Shown piece after piece: positions 35,753 to 44,362 of a stretch of 64,000 bases of DNA. Source of the DNA: Lachnospira multipara ATCC 19207 (lineage in GTDB: Bacteria > Bacillota > Clostridia > Lachnospirales > Lachnospiraceae); contig NZ_AUJG01000001.1 in assembly GCF_000424105.1 (NCBI RefSeq), positions 372,001 to 436,000 on the forward strand, in the 5' to 3' direction. Position 1 is the stretch's first letter. The number at the start of each line of letters is the position of its first letter. The notes under the pieces were generated by a model. That model was not told the DNA's origin. It worked only from the letters and a program-made list of their open reading frames with translations, and searched no databases. A program made the position numbers and the translations under genes.

Positions 35753-38700
35753 ATGAGAGATTATGTAAATCGTCTATCAAGAGGAAAATTTAATTTTGAA
35801 GAAAATCGACTTAAGTGTAAGGAAGAGATAGTAAGACTTGATATTGCAAAAGACCTTATAACTGAGTCTAGCTTTGAATTAGAGGCATCAAATTCATTGA
35901 GAGGAATGGTTTTTGCCTCTGATTTAAGAGTGGAAATTATTGATAAGAATTTTGCCGGAACTAATATAGTTATTAGATATAGAGTTGATGGCAGGGATTT
36001 AAAGAAAAAGGAGAGCTTAGAGGGAAAGTTTGTGGTTATTAGTGAAGCTGGCGAACTTGAAATCCCTTACTCTTTTAAGTGCATTGAAAAGTTTGTGGAG
36101 ACTAGTCTTGGAAATGCATCTAATCTCTTTCATTTTACAAACCTCTACCAAACAGCCCCAAGCGAGGTTATGGAAATCTTTTTTAGTCCAGATTTTAAGG
36201 ATATCTTTTTGGAAAATGATGAAAAGCTATCTAATATTTACGATGCCCTAAAGAATCGTGAGCACGGACTAGAATCTATTGAAGAGTTTTTAATTGCCCT
36301 AAATAAGAAAGTGGCAACTAGCTTTAAGCTAGCTGAAACTAAGAAAATCTATGAATGCCCAAACAGTAATCTTAAAGACTTTTTTGTAATAAAAAAATCG
36401 GGCTGGGGAAATTTTAAACTCGATTTATCTTGTGATGAGGATTTTATTAAGCTAGAGAATACAAGCTTAAATCAGGATGATTTCACAGGAGATATCTGCG
36501 AAGTTGAATATTTTATTGATGTAGAAAAATTACATAAGGGTAATAATTTTGCAAAAATACGACTTCGTTCTTTTAACGTAAATCTAGATTATATCATTGA
36601 AATTAAAGAGGATACACAGATTCTAAAATCTGAAGAAAAAACTAGACATAGGGAAAGTAAGCTTGCCTATAAGCATCTAGTTATGGAGTATCTTGATTAC
36701 AGAATGAATATTATTCGACGTGATGATTTTGTAAGTCACGTAAGAGAAATTGTAAATAAATATTATTCCTCTACAAAGGGAGATATATTTTTAAAACTAG
36801 CCCTTGCCCAGAGCTTTGTAATTACTGGGGAGGATGAATTAGCCTCAGAAATTATTGAAGAGGTAAAGGTAGAAGCCCTAGCTAGTATGCACTCAAACCC
36901 TGTAAATTACGCTTATTTTCTCTATGTAAATAGTCTGCTTTTAAAGTCAGGAGATTACACAAGAAAGGTAATAAATCAGGTTAGGGGAATTTATGAAAGC
37001 GGCAATAAGAGCTGGCAGATTCTCTGGATTTTATTCTATCTTAATACAGAAAATGAGAAGAATAGAAGTATTAGACTAGTTCGTTTAAAGGAGATTATAT
37101 CAAAGGGCTGCACAAGTCCTGTTATGTATTATGAGGCCCTTAGAATCTTTAATAGCCATCCAGAATTATTTAGAGTTCTTGATGACTTTGAGTTAAAGGT
37201 TGTAACCTTTGGTATTCGTCACAGTGCTATTCATGAAAATCTTGCAAGACAGATTGCTGATGTGGTGGATGAGCTTAAGTATGCAAGTAACGAGCAGCTA
37301 GTAATTTTAAAGATTCTTTATAACATGTATAAGCTTGATAGCATTTTAGAGCCACTAGTAAAGCACCTAGTTAGAGCAGGCCTTGATAGTGAGGATAACA
37401 ACCACTATATCGAGCTTGCCATTGTTAAGGGCTTTAAGATAACAAGAATTTATGAGTATTATATTTCTAGCTGTCCTAGGTCTATGAATGTGGTATTTCC
37501 TAAGCCTGTGCTTATGTATTTTATGTATGATAACTCTTTATCTAGAGAGGATAAGGCTTTCCTTTATGCTAATATTCTAGATAATAAGGGAGTTTATAAG
37601 GAAGAGTATGAGGCTTATGAAAGAATTATAGAAAACTTTGCAATTGAACAACTAAAGCTTGGCTTTATAAACGAGGATATGTCCATTATTTACAAAAATG
37701 TGTTGAGAGGGGAACTTGTAAACGATGACAACGCAAACTTTATATCTATTCTTGATTACATCAATAAAATCACTGTTAAGGATAAGAGAGTTAAGGCGGT
37801 AGTGGTTAAGCTAACAGAAAAAGCTAGTCTTGATTTTTATGAGCTAAAGCAGGGAGTTTGCTGTATTCCAATTTATACTAATAATTCTGCCATCTGCTTT
37901 TTATGCGAGGATGGAGTTATTAGAAAAGAGGGCATAGAGCATGAAATCAAGCCTTTAATGACAGATATGGTTTCTATGAATACCCTTAGACAATTTGATA
38001 TTTCAAACGAAGGCTTTTTGATTAACTGGGCTTATGATAGTCACAAAAAGGGGGATAAATCTGAGGAAACCCTTGGTGGATATAAATACATTTTAGTAAA
38101 TCCACTTATGGGCTATAACTTTAAGCTAAAGGTTAATTCATGGCTTATTAAATATTATTATGAATTAAATGAATTTGAAAATGCAGAAAGTGTATTAGCC
38201 CTGCTTATTAAGTCAAAGCTAAAAAGAGAAGATGGCATTAGACTTATTGAGATAGCTCTAAATAATAAGCTCTATGATGAGGCCTATGAATTGGGGCAGG
38301 AATATGGCTTTAGAGGGGTTTATCCTGCTAAGCTACTTAGACTTACAGATCATTTAATTACAAATAATAATTTTGAGGAATCTAAGGAACTAGATTTTAT
38401 TGCAAGTTACCTCTTTGCAAACAGAGTTTATAATGAGAAATTGCTTATATACATGTTAAGATATGCTTCTTGTTCTAATGAGGACTTTTACAAGTTGTGG
38501 AAGGCCTGCCAGAACTTCGGCCTTGATGTCACTGAACTATCGGAAAGAGTCATTATTCAGATGATGTTTAGTGGGGTGCATAATGGCAGACTTACAGAAG
38601 TCTTTACAGATTACTACAGCCACCACGGCATTAAGCTTGTTACAAAGGCTTACCTAGCCTACAATTCCTACCTCTTTATTGTTAAGGGTAAGAAGGCAAA

Positions 38701-39316
38701 CGAGGTAATCTATAAGGTAATTGAAAGAAGTATTGCTGAAAATGTAGGTCTTGCAGATATATGTTACGTGGCTTATTTAAAAGAAATTTCAAGAAAGCCA
38801 GAGCTACTAAAGGAAGAGGAAAGAAGGGAACTTGCTCAAAAGGTTATAGATTATCTTTGTAAGAAAAATATTATGCTTAGCTTTTATTCTAACCTAAGCA
38901 ATTACCTTAGACTTCCTTATAATCTAGTGGGAGCAACGATTCTTGAATGTATAGCAAGCCCAAATCATAAAGTAATGATTCATTACATTTTAAATGAGTC
39001 TTCTACTAAGTTTACTAGCGAGCTTATGAACTCTACGGATTTTGGTCTATTTACATATAAATTCAATCTCTTCTACGGAGATAGTTTAAGGTATTACTTC
39101 ACTATTGAAGGCGAGGGAAAATGTACTAAAACCGCCGAGAATACAATAGAGTTTACTAATCTAATTGGGGAGACAAGCAGGGGCCGTTTTGATAATATTA
39201 ACGACTGCTTTGCTAGCAATGAACTTAGAGATTACATGACTTTAAGAAGGGTTATGGAAAGTTATTTGGTTGAGGATTTTGTAGTTGATGAGACGTTTAA
39301 GATGCGAAAGGATTAA
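35753..39316 (+). CDS. DUF5717 family giant helical-repeat protein
   Basis: This 1187-residue protein of unknown function has no signal or membrane helix. It begins with a beta-rich domain (about 1-125), has a second beta-sandwich-like domain (about 195-283, ending in DYIIEIKED) and then a long all-helical region (about 295-1080) that looks like TPR/HEAT-type repeats, with many short Tyr/Leu-rich helix pairs. A final beta-rich part follows (about 1110-1187). The length and N-terminal sequence match DUF5717. GGGAGGGGTTCCAA supports the ATG. It is followed after three bases by the DUF5716 gene, so the two are surely co-translated. A scaffold role is inferred. Confidence 0.75.
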   Translation: MRDYVNRLSRGKFNFEENRLKCKEEIVRLDIAKDLITESSFELEASNSLRGMVFASDLRVEIIDKNFAGTNIVIRYRVDGRDLKKKESLEGKFVVISEAGELEIPYSFKCIEKFVETSLGNASNLFHFTNLYQTAPSEVMEIFFSPDFKDIFLENDEKLSNIYDALKNREHGLESIEEFLIALNKKVATSFKLAETKKIYECPNSNLKDFFVIKKSGWGNFKLDLSCDEDFIKLENTSLNQDDFTGDICEVEYFIDVEKLHKGNNFAKIRLRSFNVNLDYIIEIKEDTQILKSEEKTRHRESKLAYKHLVMEYLDYRMNIIRRDDFVSHVREIVNKYYSSTKGDIFLKLALAQSFVITGEDELASEIIEEVKVEALASMHSNPVNYAYFLYVNSLLLKSGDYTRKVINQVRGIYESGNKSWQILWILFYLNTENEKNRSIRLVRLKEIISKGCTSPVMYYEALRIFNSHPELFRVLDDFELKVVTFGIRHSAIHENLARQIADVVDELKYASNEQLVILKILYNMYKLDSILEPLVKHLVRAGLDSEDNNHYIELAIVKGFKITRIYEYYISSCPRSMNVVFPKPVLMYFMYDNSLSREDKAFLYANILDNKGVYKEEYEAYERIIENFAIEQLKLGFINEDMSIIYKNVLRGELVNDDNANFISILDYINKITVKDKRVKAVVVKLTEKASLDFYELKQGVCCIPIYTNNSAICFLCEDGVIRKEGIEHEIKPLMTDMVSMNTLRQFDISNEGFLINWAYDSHKKGDKSEETLGGYKYILVNPLMGYNFKLKVNSWLIKYYYELNEFENAESVLALLIKSKLKREDGIRLIEIALNNKLYDEAYELGQEYGFRGVYPAKLLRLTDHLITNNNFEESKELDFIASYLFANRVYNEKLLIYMLRYASCSNEDFYKLWKACQNFGLDVTELSERVIIQMMFSGVHNGRLTEVFTDYYSHHGIKLVTKAYLAYNSYLFIVKGKKANEVIYKVIERSIAENVGLADICYVAYLKEISRKPELLKEEERRELAQKVIDYLCKKNIMLSFYSNLSNYLRLPYNLVGATILECIASPNHKVMIHYILNESSTKFTSELMNSTDFGLFTYKFNLFYGDSLRYYFTIEGEGKCTKTAENTIEFTNLIGETSRGRFDNINDCFASNELRDYMTLRRVMESYLVEDFVVDETFKMRKD

Positions 39317-39319
39317 TCA

Positions 39320-40495
39320 ATGGAGAGTTTAGAAAATGTGTCAGGCTTAATAATTGGTATGGATTTAAATGAAGACGTGGCCATGCTTAGCTACTATGAT
39401 TACAACAACAATATAGTAAATCAGCTAGAATTTGATAATAGGCAGGAATATTTTCTTAATAAGCCTTTAAAGGAATTGGTTAAAGACGTGGAAGGGGTAA
39501 GAGAAGGAGAATATAGAGAGCTTACTAATCTCTTATCTAGCCTTTTGGATGCTGCGGCCAATAAAACTGGGGTTAGCGTAATTTCTTGTCTAACTGTGGT
39601 GCTTCACAATTACAGCATCGACTATTTAAATGCTATTAAAAGAGTCTTTCAAAATCTAGGGCTAAATCAGGCAAACAGCCAGGTCATTAGTAAAGGAGAG
39701 AGCTTTGCTTATTATGCATATTCTCAGAAACGCGAGTTATACATTGGGGGAGTTTGTCTTGTGGATTTTGAAGAGAATGGACTTAAATATATAAGGCTAA
39801 ACTCAAAACGAAGCAACAACGTGGACTATATTATTGAGGATAAGAAAATCTATAATTCCATTGAATTTAAAGAGGTCCTAAATAAGGAAAAGAGCTTAGA
39901 GGATGTGGAGGATTTACTTATTTCAAGCCTTAATGAATTTTTAGATAGGAAAATGATTTCCTCAATCTATCTAACGGGAGCAGGCTTTAATACGGATAAG
40001 TTACCGGAGAATTACATTAAGTTAATTACAAGTAGAAAGAAGGCCTTTATAGGTAATAATCTTTATTCTAAGGGGGCTTGCTATTCGGCTCTTGAATATA
40101 TTAGACCAAAGGTCTTTGATAATACAGTGCTTTTATCTGAGCAAAGAATTATGGTGGGCATTGAGCTTGATATTCTAGACAAAGGCGTGCCAAAGCGCTT
40201 TAGACTTATTAAGCCAGGCACTAACTGGTTTATGGCAGATAGAAGTATTGATTTTATAATTGAGGATATGAGGGAGATTAAATTGCATATTCTTACAGCA
40301 GATAATAGATTTGATGATGAATCTATTGATATATCAGATTTTCCTTATAGAGAAGGAAAGACTACTAGGATTTCTATATCTGTGAAATTCTTTTCTTCAG
40401 ATAGATGCCAAATTGTAGTTAAGGATTTAGGCTTTGGAGATTTCTTTAAATCTTCTGGCAAGTTAGTTTATAAGGATTTGGATTTTGCTATTTAA
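39320..40495 (+). CDS. DUF5716 family protein, degenerate Hsp70-like fold (inferred)
   Basis: The 391 residues line up by eye with Hsp70. GLIIGMDLNED (residues 9-19) corresponds to phosphate loop 1. SCLTVVLHNYS with AIKRVFQNLGL resembles the helix after the crossover strand. ISKGESFAYYAYS takes the place of NEPTAAAIAYG. VCLVDFEENG stands where DLGGGT is expected, with the glycines lost. IYLTGAGF and KGACYSALEY match the adenosine motif. The last 110 residues look like an Hsp70 substrate-binding beta-sandwich. Loss of the second phosphate loop suggests weak or no ATP hydrolysis. The family name DUF5716 is recognised; the Hsp70 relation is my inference. Confidence 0.7.
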   Translation: MESLENVSGLIIGMDLNEDVAMLSYYDYNNNIVNQLEFDNRQEYFLNKPLKELVKDVEGVREGEYRELTNLLSSLLDAAANKTGVSVISCLTVVLHNYSIDYLNAIKRVFQNLGLNQANSQVISKGESFAYYAYSQKRELYIGGVCLVDFEENGLKYIRLNSKRSNNVDYIIEDKKIYNSIEFKEVLNKEKSLEDVEDLLISSLNEFLDRKMISSIYLTGAGFNTDKLPENYIKLITSRKKAFIGNNLYSKGACYSALEYIRPKVFDNTVLLSEQRIMVGIELDILDKGVPKRFRLIKPGTNWFMADRSIDFIIEDMREIKLHILTADNRFDDESIDISDFPYREGKTTRISISVKFFSSDRCQIVVKDLGFGDFFKSSGKLVYKDLDFAI

Positions 40496-40504
40496 GGAGT
40501 GCTT

Positions 40505-41332
40505 ATGAGTGGAATGATACTTTGTAGAACAAAAATGGCAACTAATCCCTACAGGGTTTATAGTACGGGAATTAGAATTTATACAAGCCAAGAGCTTTGT
40601 TACTACATTTACAATAATATTTATTTAATAGCTAATGATTTTATAGACGATAGGTTGATAGATTTTCTAAAAAATGAGCTAGGGGAAGTAAACCTTGCTA
40701 ATAGACTAGATTATCTAAGAGAGAATAATGCAGGCCTTGCAGAAATGCTTGTAACCATATTAAAGTCTATTGATTATTATACTATTGCTGAAATTGAGAA
40801 AATAAGAGAGATTCTAAATACACTATCAAGTCAGACACCTTTTGAAAGACTTGGAAAAAGAGCGGATAGTTATTTAAGCAATAAGTGCTATTATAGCGCC
40901 ATTGACTGCTATCTTGAGATAATTAATAACTACTCTCTAGAAGATTTAGGAAGTCCTTTTTATGCAAAAATTCTTCACAACCTAGGAGTGGCTTATGCAA
41001 GGATGTTCTTATATGAAATGGCTATAAAATATTTTGAAGAGAGCTATAAAATCAGCCAGCATGAAGAGACTAAGCGTATGCTAAAGACTTGTGATGCTTT
41101 GATACATTTATATAGCAATTTGGAAAATTTGGACATAAGCGAAGACGAATATGTTATTCGAAGTGAAATGGAGACACTTATGGATAACGCCAGATTTAGC
41201 GAAAAATTCAAGGAATTAGAGAAAGTATTTAAGTTAAAGGATGAGGGTAAAATTTCAGAATTTAATTTGAAAATAAAGGACATTTTAGCTAAGTGGAAAG
41301 AGGAATATTTAAAATATACAGCTAGTATCTAA
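40505..41332 (+). CDS. TPR-containing protein of the DUF5717/DUF5716 cluster
   Basis: The family is not recognised. This protein of 275 residues has a Tyr-rich N-terminal half (1-105) and at least two tetratricopeptide-like helix pairs (about 112-195), such as [12 protein letters not shown] and [12 protein letters not shown], then a charged helical tail (205-275). TPR motifs bind peptides and often serve as Hsp70 co-chaperones. That fits the neighbouring Hsp70-like protein but is inference. The ATG lies five bases after AAGGAG; GTG at 40499 overlaps that site and is rejected. Confidence 0.65.
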   Translation: MSGMILCRTKMATNPYRVYSTGIRIYTSQELCYYIYNNIYLIANDFIDDRLIDFLKNELGEVNLANRLDYLRENNAGLAEMLVTILKSIDYYTIAEIEKIREILNTLSSQTPFERLGKRADSYLSNKCYYSAIDCYLEIINNYSLEDLGSPFYAKILHNLGVAYARMFLYEMAIKYFEESYKISQHEETKRMLKTCDALIHLYSNLENLDISEDEYVIRSEMETLMDNARFSEKFKELEKVFKLKDEGKISEFNLKIKDILAKWKEEYLKYTASI

Positions 41333-41347
41333 TTAAAAGGAGTGGCT

Positions 41348-43030
41348 ATGGGGATTTTCAAATTTATAAAAAAGAGTATTGATGATGAGTATGATCTAGA
41401 TAATCTAGAGGACTTAGTCTATGAAGACGAGCCCTTAGATACAGACGAGAATTTAACAGACGAGGATTTTAAAAAGGACCTTAAAAGCTATGATATGGGC
41501 GAGCTTTTTGCAGGTCTTGGTTTTGATGGTTCGGGTAATAGGCTGCCAGAAGAAAGTGATGTGGTAGGCCGTAAAAAGAATGTGAAGAATCAAAAGGATT
41601 TAAGAAGGGAAGAGGAGAAATACGACGAACTTCTAAATTCTGTTCAGGCTCAAAACCTTATAAAGACCGTTGAGAAGATAAATGTTGAGGCTAACAAGGA
41701 AAAACAGAAGGAAAAAATTGAAGAAGGCCTAGAAGAGGGCAAGGACTCTTTATATATTAAAAATGGTAAGAAGCGACTAGACATCCAAACTGATGAGGAT
41801 ATTTATCAGCAAATGGGGGTTGATAATGAGAAGGAGCTTTATAGAAAACTTGAGACTGGCAAGGTGGATAGAGAAATTGATAAGCTAGAGATAGATTTGC
41901 CAGATGTTTCTAAAAAGCCAAAGGCTCTTGATAAGGTAAATACAAGTACTTTCATGCCTCAGGATATGGAGATTTATGTTAAGAGCCAGTGCGATATTAT
42001 GGAGGAGGCCTCTTCTTATGTGGAGAGAGCTAAGCTTGAATATGAGACAGTGGCTGAGTATTACGAGGATACCAATAAGATTTGCGATGCACCTACCAAT
42101 ATGAAGCTTAAGGTAGAGAATGCCGCGGAGCGTGTGGAAAATCTTACAACGGATAGACGCATTAGCAGGGGTATGGGAAACCAGCTTCCTATGGAGGTCT
42201 TTAGAAAACTAGAGAGCCTAGAAGACCAGATTCCAGGCGCTATTGATGATATCCAGAGCCAAGAGAATTATTATGAAAATGTAAAGCGAGACATGAGGAT
42301 GCTTGAGGGGGAGAGAATCACTCTTAAGTCAGAGGCTAAGTCTTTAGTTAGGCGTCAGTTAAACATTAGAAGCCTTGCTATTACTACAATAATTTGCCTT
42401 ATGGTGGTTTTTGTGGTATTTGTTATAGCAATGTTTAAGCTTCAAGATGATGCTAACACTTTACTATTTGTTATTGTGACTGCTCTAGCAGCAGCCCTTG
42501 CACTCTTTATGTTCGCTCTTCTTCGTCGTACTGAAAGAGAAGTCTATGTGGTGGAGAATAAAATTAATAAGGCCACAACTCTTCTTAATAAGGTGAAGAT
42601 TAAGTACATAAACGCTGCTAACACACTAGATTACGAGTATGCTAAGTATGATATAACAAGTTCCTATGAGCTTGCAGAAAAATTTAAACTCTTTAATATT
42701 ATGAGAGCTGACCAAAAACATCTTGTGGAGATGACTTCTGCTCTTAGTTCTGCAGAAAAAGAGCTTGAAGACATTTTACGCATGCTTGACCTTTACGATC
42801 CTCATATCTGGCTATCTCAAGCTAGAGCCATTCTTTCTGATAAGGAAATGGTGGAGATTAGACATAAGTTAACCTCTAGAAGACAGAAGCTTCGTGGTCA
42901 GATTGAGTATAATGAGAATCGTATTAAGGAAGCTAAGAATAATATTAAAAATGTAACTAACAAAAATCCACAATATGCCGCGGATGCATTGAGGGTTGTT
43001 GAGATGTATGAGAGAAAGCATGCATTTTAA
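41348..43030 (+). CDS. Two-TM coiled-coil protein of the DUF5717/DUF5716 cluster
   Basis: The family is not recognised. The 560-residue protein starts with an amphipathic FKFIKKSIDDEYD, continues with a very acidic and then highly charged, coiled-coil-prone cytosolic part (about 30-340), and has two adjacent membrane helices (about 342-365 and 369-393). It ends in a second coiled-coil region (394-560). Both long parts face the same side, presumably the cytoplasm. It could anchor the other cluster members at the membrane. The ATG is 6 bases after AAAAGGAG. No terminator is visible before the pheS promoter. Confidence 0.65.
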   Translation: MGIFKFIKKSIDDEYDLDNLEDLVYEDEPLDTDENLTDEDFKKDLKSYDMGELFAGLGFDGSGNRLPEESDVVGRKKNVKNQKDLRREEEKYDELLNSVQAQNLIKTVEKINVEANKEKQKEKIEEGLEEGKDSLYIKNGKKRLDIQTDEDIYQQMGVDNEKELYRKLETGKVDREIDKLEIDLPDVSKKPKALDKVNTSTFMPQDMEIYVKSQCDIMEEASSYVERAKLEYETVAEYYEDTNKICDAPTNMKLKVENAAERVENLTTDRRISRGMGNQLPMEVFRKLESLEDQIPGAIDDIQSQENYYENVKRDMRMLEGERITLKSEAKSLVRRQLNIRSLAITTIICLMVVFVVFVIAMFKLQDDANTLLFVIVTALAAALALFMFALLRRTEREVYVVENKINKATTLLNKVKIKYINAANTLDYEYAKYDITSSYELAEKFKLFNIMRADQKHLVEMTSALSSAEKELEDILRMLDLYDPHIWLSQARAILSDKEMVEIRHKLTSRRQKLRGQIEYNENRIKEAKNNIKNVTNKNPQYAADALRVVEMYERKHAF

Positions 43031-43051
43031 TAGATAATAAATTATAAATTA

Positions 43052-43079
43052 TTGCAAAAATTAGGGGTTGTGTTACAAT
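43052..43079 (+). promoter_or_regulatory. Promoter of pheS
   Basis: TTGCAA (43052-43057), 16 bases, TACAAT (43074-43079). The transcript should begin near 43086, ten bases before the leader element. Confidence 0.65.
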
Positions 43080-43095
43080 AAGAAATGGTTTTTTG

Positions 43096-43128
43096 GACCT
43101 TGGAGAGGGTCAGTAAACACTACTACGT
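43096..43128 (+). promoter_or_regulatory. Small conserved leader element, copy 2 (before pheS)
   Basis: GACCTTGGAGAGGGTC is identical to 3701-3716, and the following ACTACTACGT is also identical. In this copy the element is at the very start of the mRNA, 17 bases before the pheS ATG. No T-box (specifier loop, T-box bulge, terminator) is present, so this hairpin may replace that control. Confidence 0.55.
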
Positions 43129-43145
43129 TATATTGAGGAGTTATT

Positions 43146-44165
43146 ATGAACGAGAGACTAGTAAAGCTTAAAGAGAATGCGCTTGCTAAGATTAATGAAG
43201 CTGATTCTCTTGATAAATTAAATGATATCAGAGTAGCCTTTTTAGGTAAGAAGGGTGAACTTACAGAAATACTAAAGGGAATGAAGGACGTTGCACCAGA
43301 AGAAAGACCTAAGGTTGGTCAGATTGTTAATGAAACAAGAGCAGCAATCGAGGAAGTTTTAGAAGATGCAAAGAAGAGCTTAGCTAGTAAGGCTCTTGAA
43401 GCTAAGTTAAAGTCTGAAGTAATTGATGTAACACTTCCAGCTAAGAAGACTAATGTAGGACATAGTCATCCTAATACATTAGCTCTTGAAGAGGTTAAGA
43501 AGATTTTCGTTGGTATGGGTTATGAAGTTGTTGAAGGTCCAGAAGTTGAATATGATTACTATAACTTCGAGGCACTTAACATTCCTGCAAACCATCCAGC
43601 TAAGGATGAACAGGATACATTCTATATTGATGAGAAGACATTACTTAGAACTCAGACTTCATCAGTTCAGGTTCATGAGATGGAAAGAGGAAAGCTCCCA
43701 ATCAAGATGATTAGTCCTGGTAGAGTTTATAGAGCAGATGAAGTTGATGCTACACATTCACCTTGCTTCCATCAGGTTGAAGGTATGGTAATTGATGAGA
43801 ATATTACATTTGCTGATTTAAAGGGTACACTTGCTGAATTTGCTAAGCAGCTCTTTGGACCAGAGACAAAGGTTAAGTTTAGACCTCATCACTTCCCATT
43901 CACAGAACCTAGTGCAGAGATGGATGTAAGCTGCTTTAAGTGCGGCGGTAAGGGTTGTCGTATGTGTAAGGGTGAAGGTTGGATTGAAATCCTTGGTTGT
44001 GGTATGATTCATCCTCACGTATTTGAAATGAGCGGCATCGATAAGGATAAGTACACAGGATTTGCATTTGGTATCGGCTTAGAGAGAATTGCACTTCTTA
44101 AGTATGAAATCGATGATATGAGACTTCTATACGAGAATGATGAAAGATTCTTAAAGCAATTCTAG
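43146..44165 (+). CDS. pheS: Phenylalanine--tRNA ligase alpha subunit
   Basis: This 339-residue class II catalytic subunit charges tRNA-Phe together with PheT. The N-terminal coiled coil (1-90) binds tRNA. Catalytic motifs include [10 protein letters not shown] (motif 2 region), [16 protein letters not shown] and FGIGLERIA (motif 3), with a zinc-like [25 protein letters not shown] precedes the ATG. pheT follows, separated by an unusual tandem repeat. Confidence 0.98.
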   Translation: MNERLVKLKENALAKINEADSLDKLNDIRVAFLGKKGELTEILKGMKDVAPEERPKVGQIVNETRAAIEEVLEDAKKSLASKALEAKLKSEVIDVTLPAKKTNVGHSHPNTLALEEVKKIFVGMGYEVVEGPEVEYDYYNFEALNIPANHPAKDEQDTFYIDEKTLLRTQTSSVQVHEMERGKLPIKMISPGRVYRADEVDATHSPCFHQVEGMVIDENITFADLKGTLAEFAKQLFGPETKVKFRPHHFPFTEPSAEMDVSCFKCGGKGCRMCKGEGWIEILGCGMIHPHVFEMSGIDKDKYTGFAFGIGLERIALLKYEIDDMRLLYENDERFLKQF

Positions 44166-44166
44166 T

Positions 44167-44324
44167 AGTTGTGACAACTGCGAAGCAGTTGCCATGTAGG
44201 CTCGAGCAGATTGCCAAGGGCAATTCTAATGCGAGAGCTTCTATTAGTTGTGACAACTGCGAAGCAGTTGCCATGTAGGTTCGAGCAGATTGCCAAGGGC
44301 AATTCTAATGCGAGAGCTTTCATT
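44167..44324. repeat. Two tandem copies of a 79-bp hairpin unit between pheS and pheT
   Basis: Copy 1 is 44167-44245 and copy 2 is 44246-44324, nearly identical. Each holds a CAACTGC-GAA-GCAGTTG hairpin (the very stable GCGAAGC type) and an ATTGCC-AAG-GGCAAT hairpin, bracketed by CTCG/CGAG. The unit has no open frame or tRNA fold. It fills most of the 197-base pheS-pheT gap, which is usually only a few bases. Confidence 0.9.
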
Positions 44325-44362
44325 AGAAGACAAAATTAAGCAACTAAAAGGGAGATTAAATC

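Noticed and set aside
43080-43145. T-box riboswitch before pheS
   Set aside because: The leader is only about 60 bases and lacks a specifier loop, T-box sequence and terminator.
44167-44324. Possible pair of tRNA genes, because the unit is 79 bases long and contains TTCGA
   Set aside because: No acceptor stem, no anticodon arm and no CCA-adjacent pairing can be drawn; the hairpins are of a different kind.
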